From: Parcubacteria group bacterium
GTDB taxonomy: Bacteria; Patescibacteriota; JABMPQ01
DNA: 51,410 bases
Assembly (NCBI GenBank): GCA_013202585.1
Contig: JABMPQ010000039.1
Span: 1-51,410 of the forward strand
Reading direction: 5' to 3'
A model generated the notes under the pieces. That model made no database searches, was not told the origin of the DNA, and was given only the letters and a program-made list of their open reading frames with translations. Positions within the stretch are counted from its first letter, which is position 1; every line of letters starts with the position of its first letter. Positions 29,368 to 38,432 of the stretch are shown one piece after another. Made by a program: the position numbers and the translations under genes.

Positions 29368-30429
29368 ATGCCCATAATCAGTGACATCTTAGGTAAATTC
29401 TCCAAAGACATCGGTATCGATCTTGGTACCGCTAATACTTTGGTTTACGTAAAAAACGAAGGCATTGTCATTAACGAACCGTCAGTAGTAGCAATTAATA
29501 AACGTACCGGTCAGATATTAGCTATTGGCACTGAAGCTCGTAAAATGGTTGGGAAGACCCCAGCTCATATTGTTGCTAGTCGTCCGTTGGTAGATGGAGT
29601 GGTATCCGATTTTGAAATCACTGAGCAAATGCTCAAATATTTTGTGGAAAAGGTGCACAAAGGCAGTTTTTCTCTCTTGCCCCGTCCTCGAGTAGTAATT
29701 GGTATCCCTTCCGGAGTAACTGAGGTGGAGAAAAAAGCGGTAGAAGACGCCGCCAAGAGTGCTGGTGCTCGTCAGACATTTCTAGTAGAAGAGCCGATGG
29801 CGGCTGCTATTGGAGCTCGGTTACCAGTCCAGGATGCGGCCGGTAGTATGATTGTTGATATTGGCGGAGGCACTACCGAAATCGCAATACTATCTCTCGG
29901 AGGAGTGGTGGTGGCTAAGTCGTTGCGAGTGGCAGGGGACGAGATGAACGAAAATATCATTCAATTTGCTCGCGATGAGCTTAATTTATTACTAGGAGAG
30001 CGGACAGCCGAAGAAATTAAAATAGCAGTGGGCTCAGCTAGTCCTCTAAGAAAACCGTTGCAGACTGTTATGCGTGGTCGAGATTTGGTTACTGGCTTAC
30101 CTAAAGAAGTTAAGGTCTTGGATGAGGATGTTAGAAAAGCAATCGCTCGCTCGGTCCATACCATTGTTGATAATATTAAAATGGTAATTGAAGAAACTCC
30201 GCCGGAGTTGGTGGCTGATATTATGTGTAAAGGGATTGTCTTAGCTGGGGGCGGGGTATTACTGAGAGGTTTAGACAAGCTAATTACCGAACAAACGAAA
30301 ATTCCTGTTTTTCTGGCCGATGATCCTCTAACCTGTGTAGTGCGTGGTACAGGCATAATTCTGGAAGATATCGATAGCTTAAAAGAAGTCCTAGTTTCCC
30401 CCGAAGACGGTATGATAATAAAGAAATAA
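29368..30429 (+). CDS. mreB: rod shape-determining protein MreB (paralogue 2, mreBCD cluster)
   Basis: DIGIDLGTANTLVYVKNEGIVINEPSVVAINKRTGQILAIGTEARKM...MIVDIGGGTTEIAILSLGG. Confidence 0.96.
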   Translation: MPIISDILGKFSKDIGIDLGTANTLVYVKNEGIVINEPSVVAINKRTGQILAIGTEARKMVGKTPAHIVASRPLVDGVVSDFEITEQMLKYFVEKVHKGSFSLLPRPRVVIGIPSGVTEVEKKAVEDAAKSAGARQTFLVEEPMAAAIGARLPVQDAAGSMIVDIGGGTTEIAILSLGGVVVAKSLRVAGDEMNENIIQFARDELNLLLGERTAEEIKIAVGSASPLRKPLQTVMRGRDLVTGLPKEVKVLDEDVRKAIARSVHTIVDNIKMVIEETPPELVADIMCKGIVLAGGGVLLRGLDKLITEQTKIPVFLADDPLTCVVRGTGIILEDIDSLKEVLVSPEDGMIIKK

Positions 30430-30442
30430 AGGGGCTAATAGT

Positions 30443-31249
30443 ATGAAGTTTAAAAGTTTTCCTGGTTCCCTGTTTCTACTTGTCAGTACGGTTCTGGTCG
30501 TTCTATTCTTTATCTTGAATAGCACTAATCTCCTGCGGCCACTTACTAATGTTTTAAAGGCTGGTCTTTCTCCGATCCAGTCTTATTTTTATGATGTGGG
30601 AGAAAAAATTTCTACCTATTCTCGTTTGGTGGTTTCTATCCGCCAACTAGAGCAGCAAAATAAGGCTCTAGAGGAAAAAGTGAGGAGTCTTTATGTCAGT
30701 AAAAGTCAAGTAAAGGCTTTGACGAGTGAAAATAAAATGCTGCGTGAGGAATTGGGATTTGTCGGCGAACGAGAAGAAGAGATGGTTCCCTCTTTTGTGA
30801 TTAGTCGGGATCCAAATAATCTGTTTTTCTCTCTAGGAGTTGACCGGGGGAAAGAAGACAGTGTTGATAAAAGTATGCCAGTAGTTTTATCTGATGGTGT
30901 GTTGATAGGTCAAATCCTTGAAGCGGAAGCAAAAACAGCTAGCATTCTGCCAGTGGTTGATTCGCGCAGTAAGATTAACGCTGAGGTGGTTAATTCTGGT
31001 GCTACTGGCATAGTTACTGGTGAGCATAACCTAGCTTTAGTGATGGATATGATTCCGCAAAATAAAGAAGTAAAAGTAGGTGATTTAGTGGTAACTTCTG
31101 GTATTGGCCAGTTATTTCCGCGCGGGTTGCTATTGGGAGAAGTAGAAGAAATCAGTACTAGCAATAATGCCCTCTTTCAGAAAGCCAAAGTTAAACCGAT
31201 GTTCAATTTTCAGGATTTGCGCTTAGTATATGTAATTACAAACTGGTGA
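30443..31249 (+). CDS. mreC: rod shape-determining protein MreC
   Basis: N-terminal TM, coiled coil, VDRGKEDSVDKSMPVVLSDGVLIGQI, VTSGIGQLFPRGLLLGEV; between mreB and mreD. Confidence 0.93.
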   Translation: MKFKSFPGSLFLLVSTVLVVLFFILNSTNLLRPLTNVLKAGLSPIQSYFYDVGEKISTYSRLVVSIRQLEQQNKALEEKVRSLYVSKSQVKALTSENKMLREELGFVGEREEEMVPSFVISRDPNNLFFSLGVDRGKEDSVDKSMPVVLSDGVLIGQILEAEAKTASILPVVDSRSKINAEVVNSGATGIVTGEHNLALVMDMIPQNKEVKVGDLVVTSGIGQLFPRGLLLGEVEEISTSNNALFQKAKVKPMFNFQDLRLVYVITNW

Positions 31250-31779
31250 AAAGGCTTATATCACTAATAGGGATTTTTCTAGTTGTAATTATCCAAACAT
31301 CTCTCCTCCCTCATTTCTCTGCCCGCGGCTTTCTGCCTAGCATCATATTAGTAGTTGTGTTTTGCTGGAGTCTACTTGGTGATTATCAGGAGGCAGTTTT
31401 TTGGGCAATTGGCGGCGGCGCGTTGTTAGATATTTTTTCCTCAGCTAATTTTAGTGTTTTCATGATTTCTCTACTGCTGGTTGTTCTTATGCTGTATTTA
31501 ATATCAAATACGGTGGTCAGTTTTGATAAATACTACATGCGAGCCTGGTTATGTGGTCTCACTTCTTTAATTTATTGTTTACTGGTCGTTTTACTACCGT
31601 GGTTACTTTATATCATTTTCTCCCCTCAGGCTAAAATTGATCTCTCGGCCCATGTTTTTTTGACTATGTTAATCAGTGTGATAGTTAATATAGCGGCAAT
31701 GTTGATCATTTTCCCCCTCCTAGCTAAATACCAAAAAGTTATTAACGGATTTATGGCTAGCGTTAAAAATAGATTATGA
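31246..31779 (+). CDS. mreD: rod shape-determining protein MreD
   Basis: Multi-TM protein overlapping mreC and followed by PBP2. Confidence 0.8.
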   Translation: MKRLISLIGIFLVVIIQTSLLPHFSARGFLPSIILVVVFCWSLLGDYQEAVFWAIGGGALLDIFSSANFSVFMISLLLVVLMLYLISNTVVSFDKYYMRAWLCGLTSLIYCLLVVLLPWLLYIIFSPQAKIDLSAHVFLTMLISVIVNIAAMLIIFPLLAKYQKVINGFMASVKNRL

Positions 31780-33728
31780 AAAAAAAGGATCCTTTTAACG
31801 TCGATTATTTGGAAGACAAGGCGGTGGAACAGAATAGTGGTGAAGTGATGGAAAATTGGGACGAAGCTTTATTGACTGGTCGCCAGGACACTAAAGAGGT
31901 TAGAACTGTTAATCCCTTGTTTGATTATGGCAAGATCAAAATATTCTCGGCTCTGATTTTAGCTGTATTTTTACTACTTCTGGGACGATTAACTCAGCTA
32001 CAAGTATTAGCCGGTGACGAATTCAAGCAAGCAGCTGCCGAGAACAGGTTTAGAATAAATATTAAAAAGACGGTCCGAGGCATAATATATGATGCCAACC
32101 GGAATATATTAGTGCGCAATATACCCAGCTTTGATTTAGTTGTTATCCCGGCCGATTTACCTAAAGAAGAAGAGGAAAGAAACAGGATCTTGGATCAAGT
32201 TCAGTCTCAATCCGGAATCCCAGCTACCGAGTTTGCCGCCGTCTTAGAAAATGTTAATTTTACTTCTTACAATCCAGTATTAATCAAGCGCAATCTGGAG
32301 AGAGAAAAAAGCTTATATCTCCAACCCCGGTTGCAGGGTTGGCCCGGAGTCGATATTGAAATCAATGCCAGACGTCATTATGAAGATGCCTTAGCCTTTT
32401 CTCACACCTTGGGGTACGTAGGGAAGATAACGGAAGCAGAATTCGACGAGCTACAAACAGATGATTATCAATCCACTGACTGGCTGGGGAAAAGCGGACT
32501 GGAGAATTACTATGAACAAGAATTGCGTGGTCAGCATGGCAAAGAGCAAGTGGAAGTAGATTCCCGCGGGAAAGTCAAAGAAGTGGTGGCTGTCAATGAG
32601 CCGGTAGCGGGTAGTGATCTTATTTTGACAATTGATAAAGAGACGCAAATTAAGGTCAATGAAATAGTGACTGATAGTCTGGAAGAAATCGGAGCCAAAA
32701 GAGCAGCGGTGGTTATGTTAGAGCCTCATAGTGGTAAAATACTTTCTTTGACGAGTATGCCTACTTATGATAACAATGTTTTCACGGGGGGCATTTTGTC
32801 GGAGGATTATGACCGTTTGATCAATGATGAGAATAAACCCCTTTTTAATCGGGTGGTTAATGGTACATATCCCCCTGGTTCTACTATTAAGCCGGTAGTA
32901 GCCACCGCTGCTCTCGAAGAAGGAATTGTTAATGAGCATACCGTTATTGAAGACACTGGATCAATTAGTGTGCCCAATAAGTATAATCCCGATGTTGTTT
33001 ATAATTTTGTTGGCTGGGATTTGTCCGGTTTGGGACCGATGAATGTATATAGCGCAGTTGCTAAATCGTCCGATATTTATTTCTACGTGGTAGGTGGTGG
33101 TTATGAAAGTCGAGAGGGGTTAGGAGCGGAAAAATTAGAAAAATATTATCAGAAATTTGGTCTAGGAAGCAAGACAGGTATTGATTTGCCTGGTGAAAAG
33201 CTAGGCTTAATTCCTACACCCGAGTGGAAGGAAAAAGAAAAGAGAGAAGAGTGGTATTTAGGGGATACGTATCATATGTCTATTGGACAGGGAGATGTTT
33301 TGACTACCCCACTGCAAGTAGCTAGTTGGACGGCTACTGTTGCCAATGGCGGCACAGTCTATCAGCCATTTTTAATCCAGAAAATTATTGATAGTGACAG
33401 TGGCAATATTAAGGAAAACTTTCCTCAGTCTATCAAAGACAGTGTAGCTAGCCGCAACAATATCAAAATAGTGCAGCGGGCGATGCGGGAAACGGTTTTG
33501 ACGGGATCGGGTAAGTCTTTAAACTATTTACCTGTCTCCTCAGCGGGTAAAACTGGTACAGCCCAACATTCCGGTAGCGGTGACTATCATGCCTGGTATA
33601 CCGCCTTTGCCCCCTATGAAGACCCAGAAGTAGTAGTGACAGTTTTAGTGGAAGAAGGAGGAGGGGGAGATGAAGTGGCGGTGCCGATCGCCGGCAAAAT
33701 ATTAGAAGCGTATTTTAGTAGTAAATAG
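31776..33728 (+). CDS. mrdA: penicillin-binding protein 2
   Basis: NGTYPPGSTIKPVVATAALEEG, AKSSDIYFYVVGG, GKTGTAQHSGSGDYHAWYTAFAP. Confidence 0.94.
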   Translation: MKKKDPFNVDYLEDKAVEQNSGEVMENWDEALLTGRQDTKEVRTVNPLFDYGKIKIFSALILAVFLLLLGRLTQLQVLAGDEFKQAAAENRFRINIKKTVRGIIYDANRNILVRNIPSFDLVVIPADLPKEEEERNRILDQVQSQSGIPATEFAAVLENVNFTSYNPVLIKRNLEREKSLYLQPRLQGWPGVDIEINARRHYEDALAFSHTLGYVGKITEAEFDELQTDDYQSTDWLGKSGLENYYEQELRGQHGKEQVEVDSRGKVKEVVAVNEPVAGSDLILTIDKETQIKVNEIVTDSLEEIGAKRAAVVMLEPHSGKILSLTSMPTYDNNVFTGGILSEDYDRLINDENKPLFNRVVNGTYPPGSTIKPVVATAALEEGIVNEHTVIEDTGSISVPNKYNPDVVYNFVGWDLSGLGPMNVYSAVAKSSDIYFYVVGGGYESREGLGAEKLEKYYQKFGLGSKTGIDLPGEKLGLIPTPEWKEKEKREEWYLGDTYHMSIGQGDVLTTPLQVASWTATVANGGTVYQPFLIQKIIDSDSGNIKENFPQSIKDSVASRNNIKIVQRAMRETVLTGSGKSLNYLPVSSAGKTGTAQHSGSGDYHAWYTAFAPYEDPEVVVTVLVEEGGGGDEVAVPIAGKILEAYFSSK

Positions 33729-33770
33729 TTATTTAGTTGTCAGTAACCATTCCATTGTGGATAACTGTTG

Positions 33771-33798
33771 TTGACATAACAGCATGGGGAGCTAGAAT
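33771..33798 (+). promoter_or_regulatory. sigma70-type promoter upstream of greA
   Basis: TTGACA (33771-33776), 16 nt, TAGAAT (33793-33798). Confidence 0.65.
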
Positions 33799-33876
33799 CG
33801 GAGGGGTACGCAGCTACAATCCTTGTGTTTTATTAAGAGGCTGGACTTGTTCCAGTTTTGGTTTAAAGAGAATAAA

Positions 33877-34338
33877 ATGATAAAAAAGAACTATATAACA
33901 AAAAGTGGTCTAGTAGAATTGAAAGCAGAGCTAGAACAGCTACAAAAAGTTGAACGTAAGGAGGTTGCTAACCGTATTCGTAAAGCCGTAGAAGAAGGTG
34001 ATATTTCGGAGAGCGGTGAATATTCGGAGGCCAAGGAGCGACAAGCTTTTGTGGAAGGGAAAATAATAGAATTGACGGGAAGAATTAAAAATGCCGTAGT
34101 TATTAAGAAAAGCGGTCGGGGAAATAAGGTAAAAATCGGGTCGGTGGTGGTAGTAAAAAGTAATGGCCAGGAAACGAAATACAAAATAGTGGGCTCAGAA
34201 GAGGCTGATCCAGTAGCAGGTAAGGTTTCTAATGAATCGCCGATTGGGCAAGCATTTTTAGACAAAGAGGTAGGAGAAAAAGTGAAAGTAGAAACTCCGG
34301 TTGGCCCCAAAAGCTATAAAATCACGGCTATTGAGTAA
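33877..34338 (+). CDS. greA: transcription elongation factor GreA
   Basis: MIKKNYITKSGLVELKAELEQLQKVERKEVANRIRKAVEEGDISESGEYSEAKERQAFVEGKI; start taken at M19 of the listed ORF. Confidence 0.95.
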   Translation: MIKKNYITKSGLVELKAELEQLQKVERKEVANRIRKAVEEGDISESGEYSEAKERQAFVEGKIIELTGRIKNAVVIKKSGRGNKVKIGSVVVVKSNGQETKYKIVGSEEADPVAGKVSNESPIGQAFLDKEVGEKVKVETPVGPKSYKITAIE

Positions 34339-34374
34339 ATAGCTTTAAATAAGTACAGTTTTTGCTATAATTTA

Positions 34375-34566
34375 AGCAATCTACAGAGGGAACTGTTACC
34401 AAGCACCATTTCTACTGCAATTTCTCAATTTCGGCCATAATCGTTTCAAAACCTTTCGGCTTATCTTAGCAGATAGGCCTCAAGATTTGTTCAACGATTC
34501 TGACTCAAAATTGAGAAATTTCGCTACGAAAGCGTGCTTGATAACAGTTCCCTATAGTGGATTGCT
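34375..34566. repeat. 192-bp imperfect full-length fold-back between greA and lysS
   Basis: AGGGAACTGTTACCAAGCAC (34387-34406) pairs with GTGCTTGATAACAGTTCCCT (34534-34553) with 1 mismatch; outer AGCAATCTAC / GTGGATTGCT; inner AATTTCTCAATTT (34419-34431) / AAATTGAGAAATT (34508-34520). Confidence 0.8.
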
Positions 34567-34598
34567 TTTGTTTAGCTAATATTTAAATAAAAATACCT

Positions 34599-36707
34599 AT
34601 GGCTGAAGAGTCAGATTTTCGTCAAGCGCGTCTAGAAAAACTAGCCAACATCAAAGCTAAAGGGATGGATCCTTACCCGGCTAGTACCAAGCGAACGCAT
34701 ACTTGCCAAGAAGCGCTTGATGATTTTGCGACCCTAAAAAACAAGCCAGCCGTTTTGGTTGGCCGAATTATGACTATTCGATCACATGGTGGGTCCACTT
34801 TTATTCACATCAAAGATGAAACTGGCCAGCTGCAAGCTTATTTAAAGAAGGACATTTTGGGTCCGGAGGAATACAAGTTTTTTAATAATTTTGATGTCGG
34901 AGATTTTATCCAGTTAGAAGGTAAGATGTTTGTAACGAAAAAGGGAGAAAAAACATTAGAAGTAGCCAGTTATAATATTTTAACCAAGAGCCTGAAACCA
35001 CTGCCGGAAAAATGGCACGGGCTAAAAGATGTTGAGGAAAGATTTAGAAAAAGGTATTTGGATCTAATTGTTAATCCGGAGACACGGCAGAGATTTTTAC
35101 TGCGCTCAGCTATGATTGAAAAAATAAGACAATTACTGATTAAAAAAGGATACATTGAAGTTGATACCCCTATATTGCAGACTATTTATGGCGGTGGCTT
35201 TGCCAAGCCTTTTCAGACTCATCACAACGCCCTAGATATCCCCTTGTATCTGCGTATTTCGGATGAGTTATTTTTAAAAAGGTTAATAGTAGGCGGTCTG
35301 GAAAAAGTTTTTGAGGTTTGTAAAGATTTTCGCAATGAAGGAGTAGATTTGAGCCACAATCCTGAATTTACTTTACTAGAAATTATGACGGCTTATCAGG
35401 ATTATAAATTCAGTATGGATTTAGTGGAAGAAATTTACGAGGAAACAGCCAAAGATATTCTCGGGACAACGGAAATTGAATATCAGGGTAGTAAAATAAG
35501 CTTGAAAAGACCGTGGCAGCGAATGACAATGATTGAATCAGTTAACAAAGTTACCGGTCAGGACTTTGCCATAGATGATCCACGGACGGAAGCGACCAAA
35601 AAAGCTATCGCAGCTGGAATTGATAAAAAAGAATTGGAGCAATATCAATCAACGGGTGAGATCATTGCTTATGTTTTTGAGGAAAAGGTGGAAGAAACGC
35701 TGATCCAGCCGACAATTATTTATGATTATCCGGTTGAGATATCTCCTCTAGCTAAAAAATGTGCTGACGATCCACGCCTAGTAGAAAGGTTCGAGCATTT
35801 TATTGTTGGTTCCGAAGGGGGCAATCATTATTCTGAGCTTAACGACCCGGTTGATTTGAAGCAGCGCTTTATTGATGAGAAGAAGAAAGAAAAATCGGGC
35901 GTGGAGGAGGTTCACCAAACAGATAACGATTTTGTCGAGGCGATTGAGCACGGGATGCCGCCCGTGACTGGTATTGGTATTGGGATAGACCGGATGGCGA
36001 TGTTGTTTACTAACTCGAAATCGATCAAGGAAGTCATTTTATTTCCGACGATGAGGCCGAGAGGTGGCGGTGGTGATGATAAGTCTGCGCCAACTGTTAA
36101 CGCCAAAGAAAAAACAACTAAGCCTAATAAAATGGAAAAAGTCGATTTATCCATGACTCGCGACGATGCTTTCGCTCTACTTAAGGAGCACATCAAAGAC
36201 GAAAAAAACATTTTCCATTCGCGTGAAACGGAAGTAATAATGCGAGCGCTCGCGCAAAAATTAGGTGAGAACGAGGAGCTGTGGGGAATATCAGGTTTGC
36301 TGCACGATCTTGATTGGGAAGAGACACAAGAAAAACCGGAGGAACATGGGAAAGTGGCTGCTGAGCTTTTGAAAGGAAAATTTCCTGAAGTGGGTATCAA
36401 TGCCATTCAAGCGCACAATTATGAATATAATAAGGTCGTTGAGCGGCAGACTAAGCTGGACTACGCCGTGGCTTGCGCGGAGAGTATTACGGGTTTGATT
36501 TTTGCCAGCGCCCTAGTTCATCCGGATAAAAAGTTAGCTAACGTCAAAGCGAAATCGATCAGGAAAAAGATGAAAGATAAATCTTTTGCAGCCAAAGTAT
36601 CACGCGAGATGATCAAGGAGTGCGAGCAATTAGAATTATCGCTAGATGAGTTTATTGAGCTGAGCTTAGGAGCGATGCAAGAAATAAGTGATGAGTTGGG
36701 ACTATGA
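34599..36707 (+). CDS. lysS: lysyl-tRNA synthetase (class II) fused to C-terminal HD-domain phosphohydrolase
   Basis: LysRS motifs (RFRKRYLDLIVNPETRQRF, GGGFAKPFQTHHNALDIPLYLRI, FEVCKDFRNEGVDLSHNPEFTLLE, GMPPVTGIGIGIDRMAMLF) followed by IFHSRE...GLLHDLDWE...EEHG...AHN...KLDYAVA in one ORF. Confidence 0.93.
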   Translation: MAEESDFRQARLEKLANIKAKGMDPYPASTKRTHTCQEALDDFATLKNKPAVLVGRIMTIRSHGGSTFIHIKDETGQLQAYLKKDILGPEEYKFFNNFDVGDFIQLEGKMFVTKKGEKTLEVASYNILTKSLKPLPEKWHGLKDVEERFRKRYLDLIVNPETRQRFLLRSAMIEKIRQLLIKKGYIEVDTPILQTIYGGGFAKPFQTHHNALDIPLYLRISDELFLKRLIVGGLEKVFEVCKDFRNEGVDLSHNPEFTLLEIMTAYQDYKFSMDLVEEIYEETAKDILGTTEIEYQGSKISLKRPWQRMTMIESVNKVTGQDFAIDDPRTEATKKAIAAGIDKKELEQYQSTGEIIAYVFEEKVEETLIQPTIIYDYPVEISPLAKKCADDPRLVERFEHFIVGSEGGNHYSELNDPVDLKQRFIDEKKKEKSGVEEVHQTDNDFVEAIEHGMPPVTGIGIGIDRMAMLFTNSKSIKEVILFPTMRPRGGGGDDKSAPTVNAKEKTTKPNKMEKVDLSMTRDDAFALLKEHIKDEKNIFHSRETEVIMRALAQKLGENEELWGISGLLHDLDWEETQEKPEEHGKVAAELLKGKFPEVGINAIQAHNYEYNKVVERQTKLDYAVACAESITGLIFASALVHPDKKLANVKAKSIRKKMKDKSFAAKVSREMIKECEQLELSLDEFIELSLGAMQEISDELGL

Positions 36708-37123
36708 TAGAAGTAATGGTATTTGGCACTTTTGATATTCTTCATCCGGGTCATCTAGACTTTTTTCGACAAGCCAAGGAGCATGGTGATCATCTGACGG
36801 TAGTAGTAGCCCACGATGGGACGGTAAAGTCGATAAAAGGTAAATACCCAGTTAATAAACAAAATGAGCGAATGGCGGAGATTAATAAACAGGAAATAGT
36901 TGATGAGGTAGTGGCTGCAGCTTCGAGCGGTGATAAATTGCAAGTTGTTCGAGAACACAAACCAGCTGGGATTTGCTTGGGATACGATCAGCGGGAATTC
37001 GTCGGTGAGTTGGAGAAGTATATTGAGGATAATGGTCAGGATATTAAAATAATACGAACAAAATCATATAAACCAGAGATATATAAATCATCGAAAATAT
37101 TAGACAAAAATGCTCGATATTAA
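36704..37123 (+). CDS. cytidylyltransferase/adenylyltransferase-like protein (FAD synthase or TagD-like)
   Basis: MVFGTFDILHPGHLDFFRQAKEHGDHLTVVVAHDGTVKSIKG. Confidence 0.88.
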   Translation: MIEVMVFGTFDILHPGHLDFFRQAKEHGDHLTVVVAHDGTVKSIKGKYPVNKQNERMAEINKQEIVDEVVAAASSGDKLQVVREHKPAGICLGYDQREFVGELEKYIEDNGQDIKIIRTKSYKPEIYKSSKILDKNARY

Positions 37124-38423
37124 TCTAATCCGCAAGGATGCCAAAAAAATCAAGACTGTTTTAAAAGAGCGCAATAAAAAAGTTGACGTTGATTTGTTGT
37201 TGAAGCTAGATAAGGAGAAGCGAGAATTATTGCAAAAGGTCGAGGATTTGCGAGCTCAACAAAATAAGGCTAACAGTGAAATTTCTCGGGCAAAAGACGG
37301 TATTAAGAAAGCATTAATTCCAGAAATGAAGGCTATCTCGGAGAAGATAAAAGAGCATGAGCCGGAGTTGGAGAAAATCAGCGCACAGGTAAATGATCTT
37401 TTGAGCAAAATACCTAACATTCATTTGGGGGATGTGCCGATTGGTAAGGATGAGAACGAAAATCAGGTAGTTAAGACAGTCGGCGAACTTCCCAAGTTTG
37501 ATTTTAAGCCCAAGGATCACATGGCGCTAGGTGAGGCGCTCGACATCATTGATATGAAGAAGGCAGCCAAGATATCTGGTGCTCGCTTCGCTTATTTAAA
37601 AGGAGCAGCTGCTATGCTGGAGATAGCCCTTATTAATCTAGTCATTAGCACTTTAACCTCGGAAGAAAAATTACGGGAGATAGCTGATAGCGTCAAAAAA
37701 GATTACAATGCCAAACCGTTCATACCAGTTTTCCCTCCAGTAATGATAAATCCTGATATTTTTGCTCGGATGGGGCGGCTAACGGAGGAGGACAAAGATG
37801 ATAAGTATCATATCGAGAGCGACGATAAATATCTGATTGGCAGCGCCGAACATACCTTGGGGCCGCTGCACATGGACGAAACTTTAGCAGAAAAGGATTT
37901 ACCTATCAGATATATTGGCTTTTCAACCAACTTCCGGCGTGAAGCAGGCACTTATGGTAAGGACACCAAAGGTATTTTGCGGGTGCATCAATTTGACAAG
38001 CTGGAGATGGAATCATTTACCCTCGCTGATCATTCTCAGCTGGAGCAGGATTTTATTATTGCCATTCAGGAGTACTTGCTGGGTCAGCTCAAGCTACCTT
38101 ATCAAGTAGTTAATATTTGTACGGGTGACATGGGGGATCCTGATGCCCGACAGATCGATATGGAAGTATGGCTGCCAGGGCAAAATAAATATCGCGAAAC
38201 CCACACTTCAGACCTGATGACTGATTATCAAGCGCGACGACTTAATATCAAGGCAAAAAGGGATAACGGTCAGAAAGAACTAGTCCACATGAACGATGCG
38301 ACTGCTTTTGCTGTTGGCCGCACAATTATTGCTATATTAGAAAACTACCAACAAAAAGACGGCAGCGTGAAGGTACCGGAGATTTTACAAAAATACATGG
38401 GTGGGACAAAAGTTATTAAATAG
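37110..38423 (+). CDS. serS: seryl-tRNA synthetase
   Basis: MLDINLIRKDAKKIKTVLKERN, coiled-coil arm, FRREAGTYGKDTKGILRVHQFDKLEM, HMNDATAFAVGRTIIAILENYQ. Confidence 0.96.
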   Translation: MLDINLIRKDAKKIKTVLKERNKKVDVDLLLKLDKEKRELLQKVEDLRAQQNKANSEISRAKDGIKKALIPEMKAISEKIKEHEPELEKISAQVNDLLSKIPNIHLGDVPIGKDENENQVVKTVGELPKFDFKPKDHMALGEALDIIDMKKAAKISGARFAYLKGAAAMLEIALINLVISTLTSEEKLREIADSVKKDYNAKPFIPVFPPVMINPDIFARMGRLTEEDKDDKYHIESDDKYLIGSAEHTLGPLHMDETLAEKDLPIRYIGFSTNFRREAGTYGKDTKGILRVHQFDKLEMESFTLADHSQLEQDFIIAIQEYLLGQLKLPYQVVNICTGDMGDPDARQIDMEVWLPGQNKYRETHTSDLMTDYQARRLNIKAKRDNGQKELVHMNDATAFAVGRTIIAILENYQQKDGSVKVPEILQKYMGGTKVIK

Positions 38424-38432
38424 CTGATTGAT

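Noticed and set aside
33891-34310. Long minus-strand ORFs overlapping greA and other core genes
   Set aside because: Antisense to well-supported coding sequences with low-information translations.
34375-34598. T-box leader of lysS
   Set aside because: No AGGGTGGNACCGCG-type T-box sequence; the region is a simple long fold-back.
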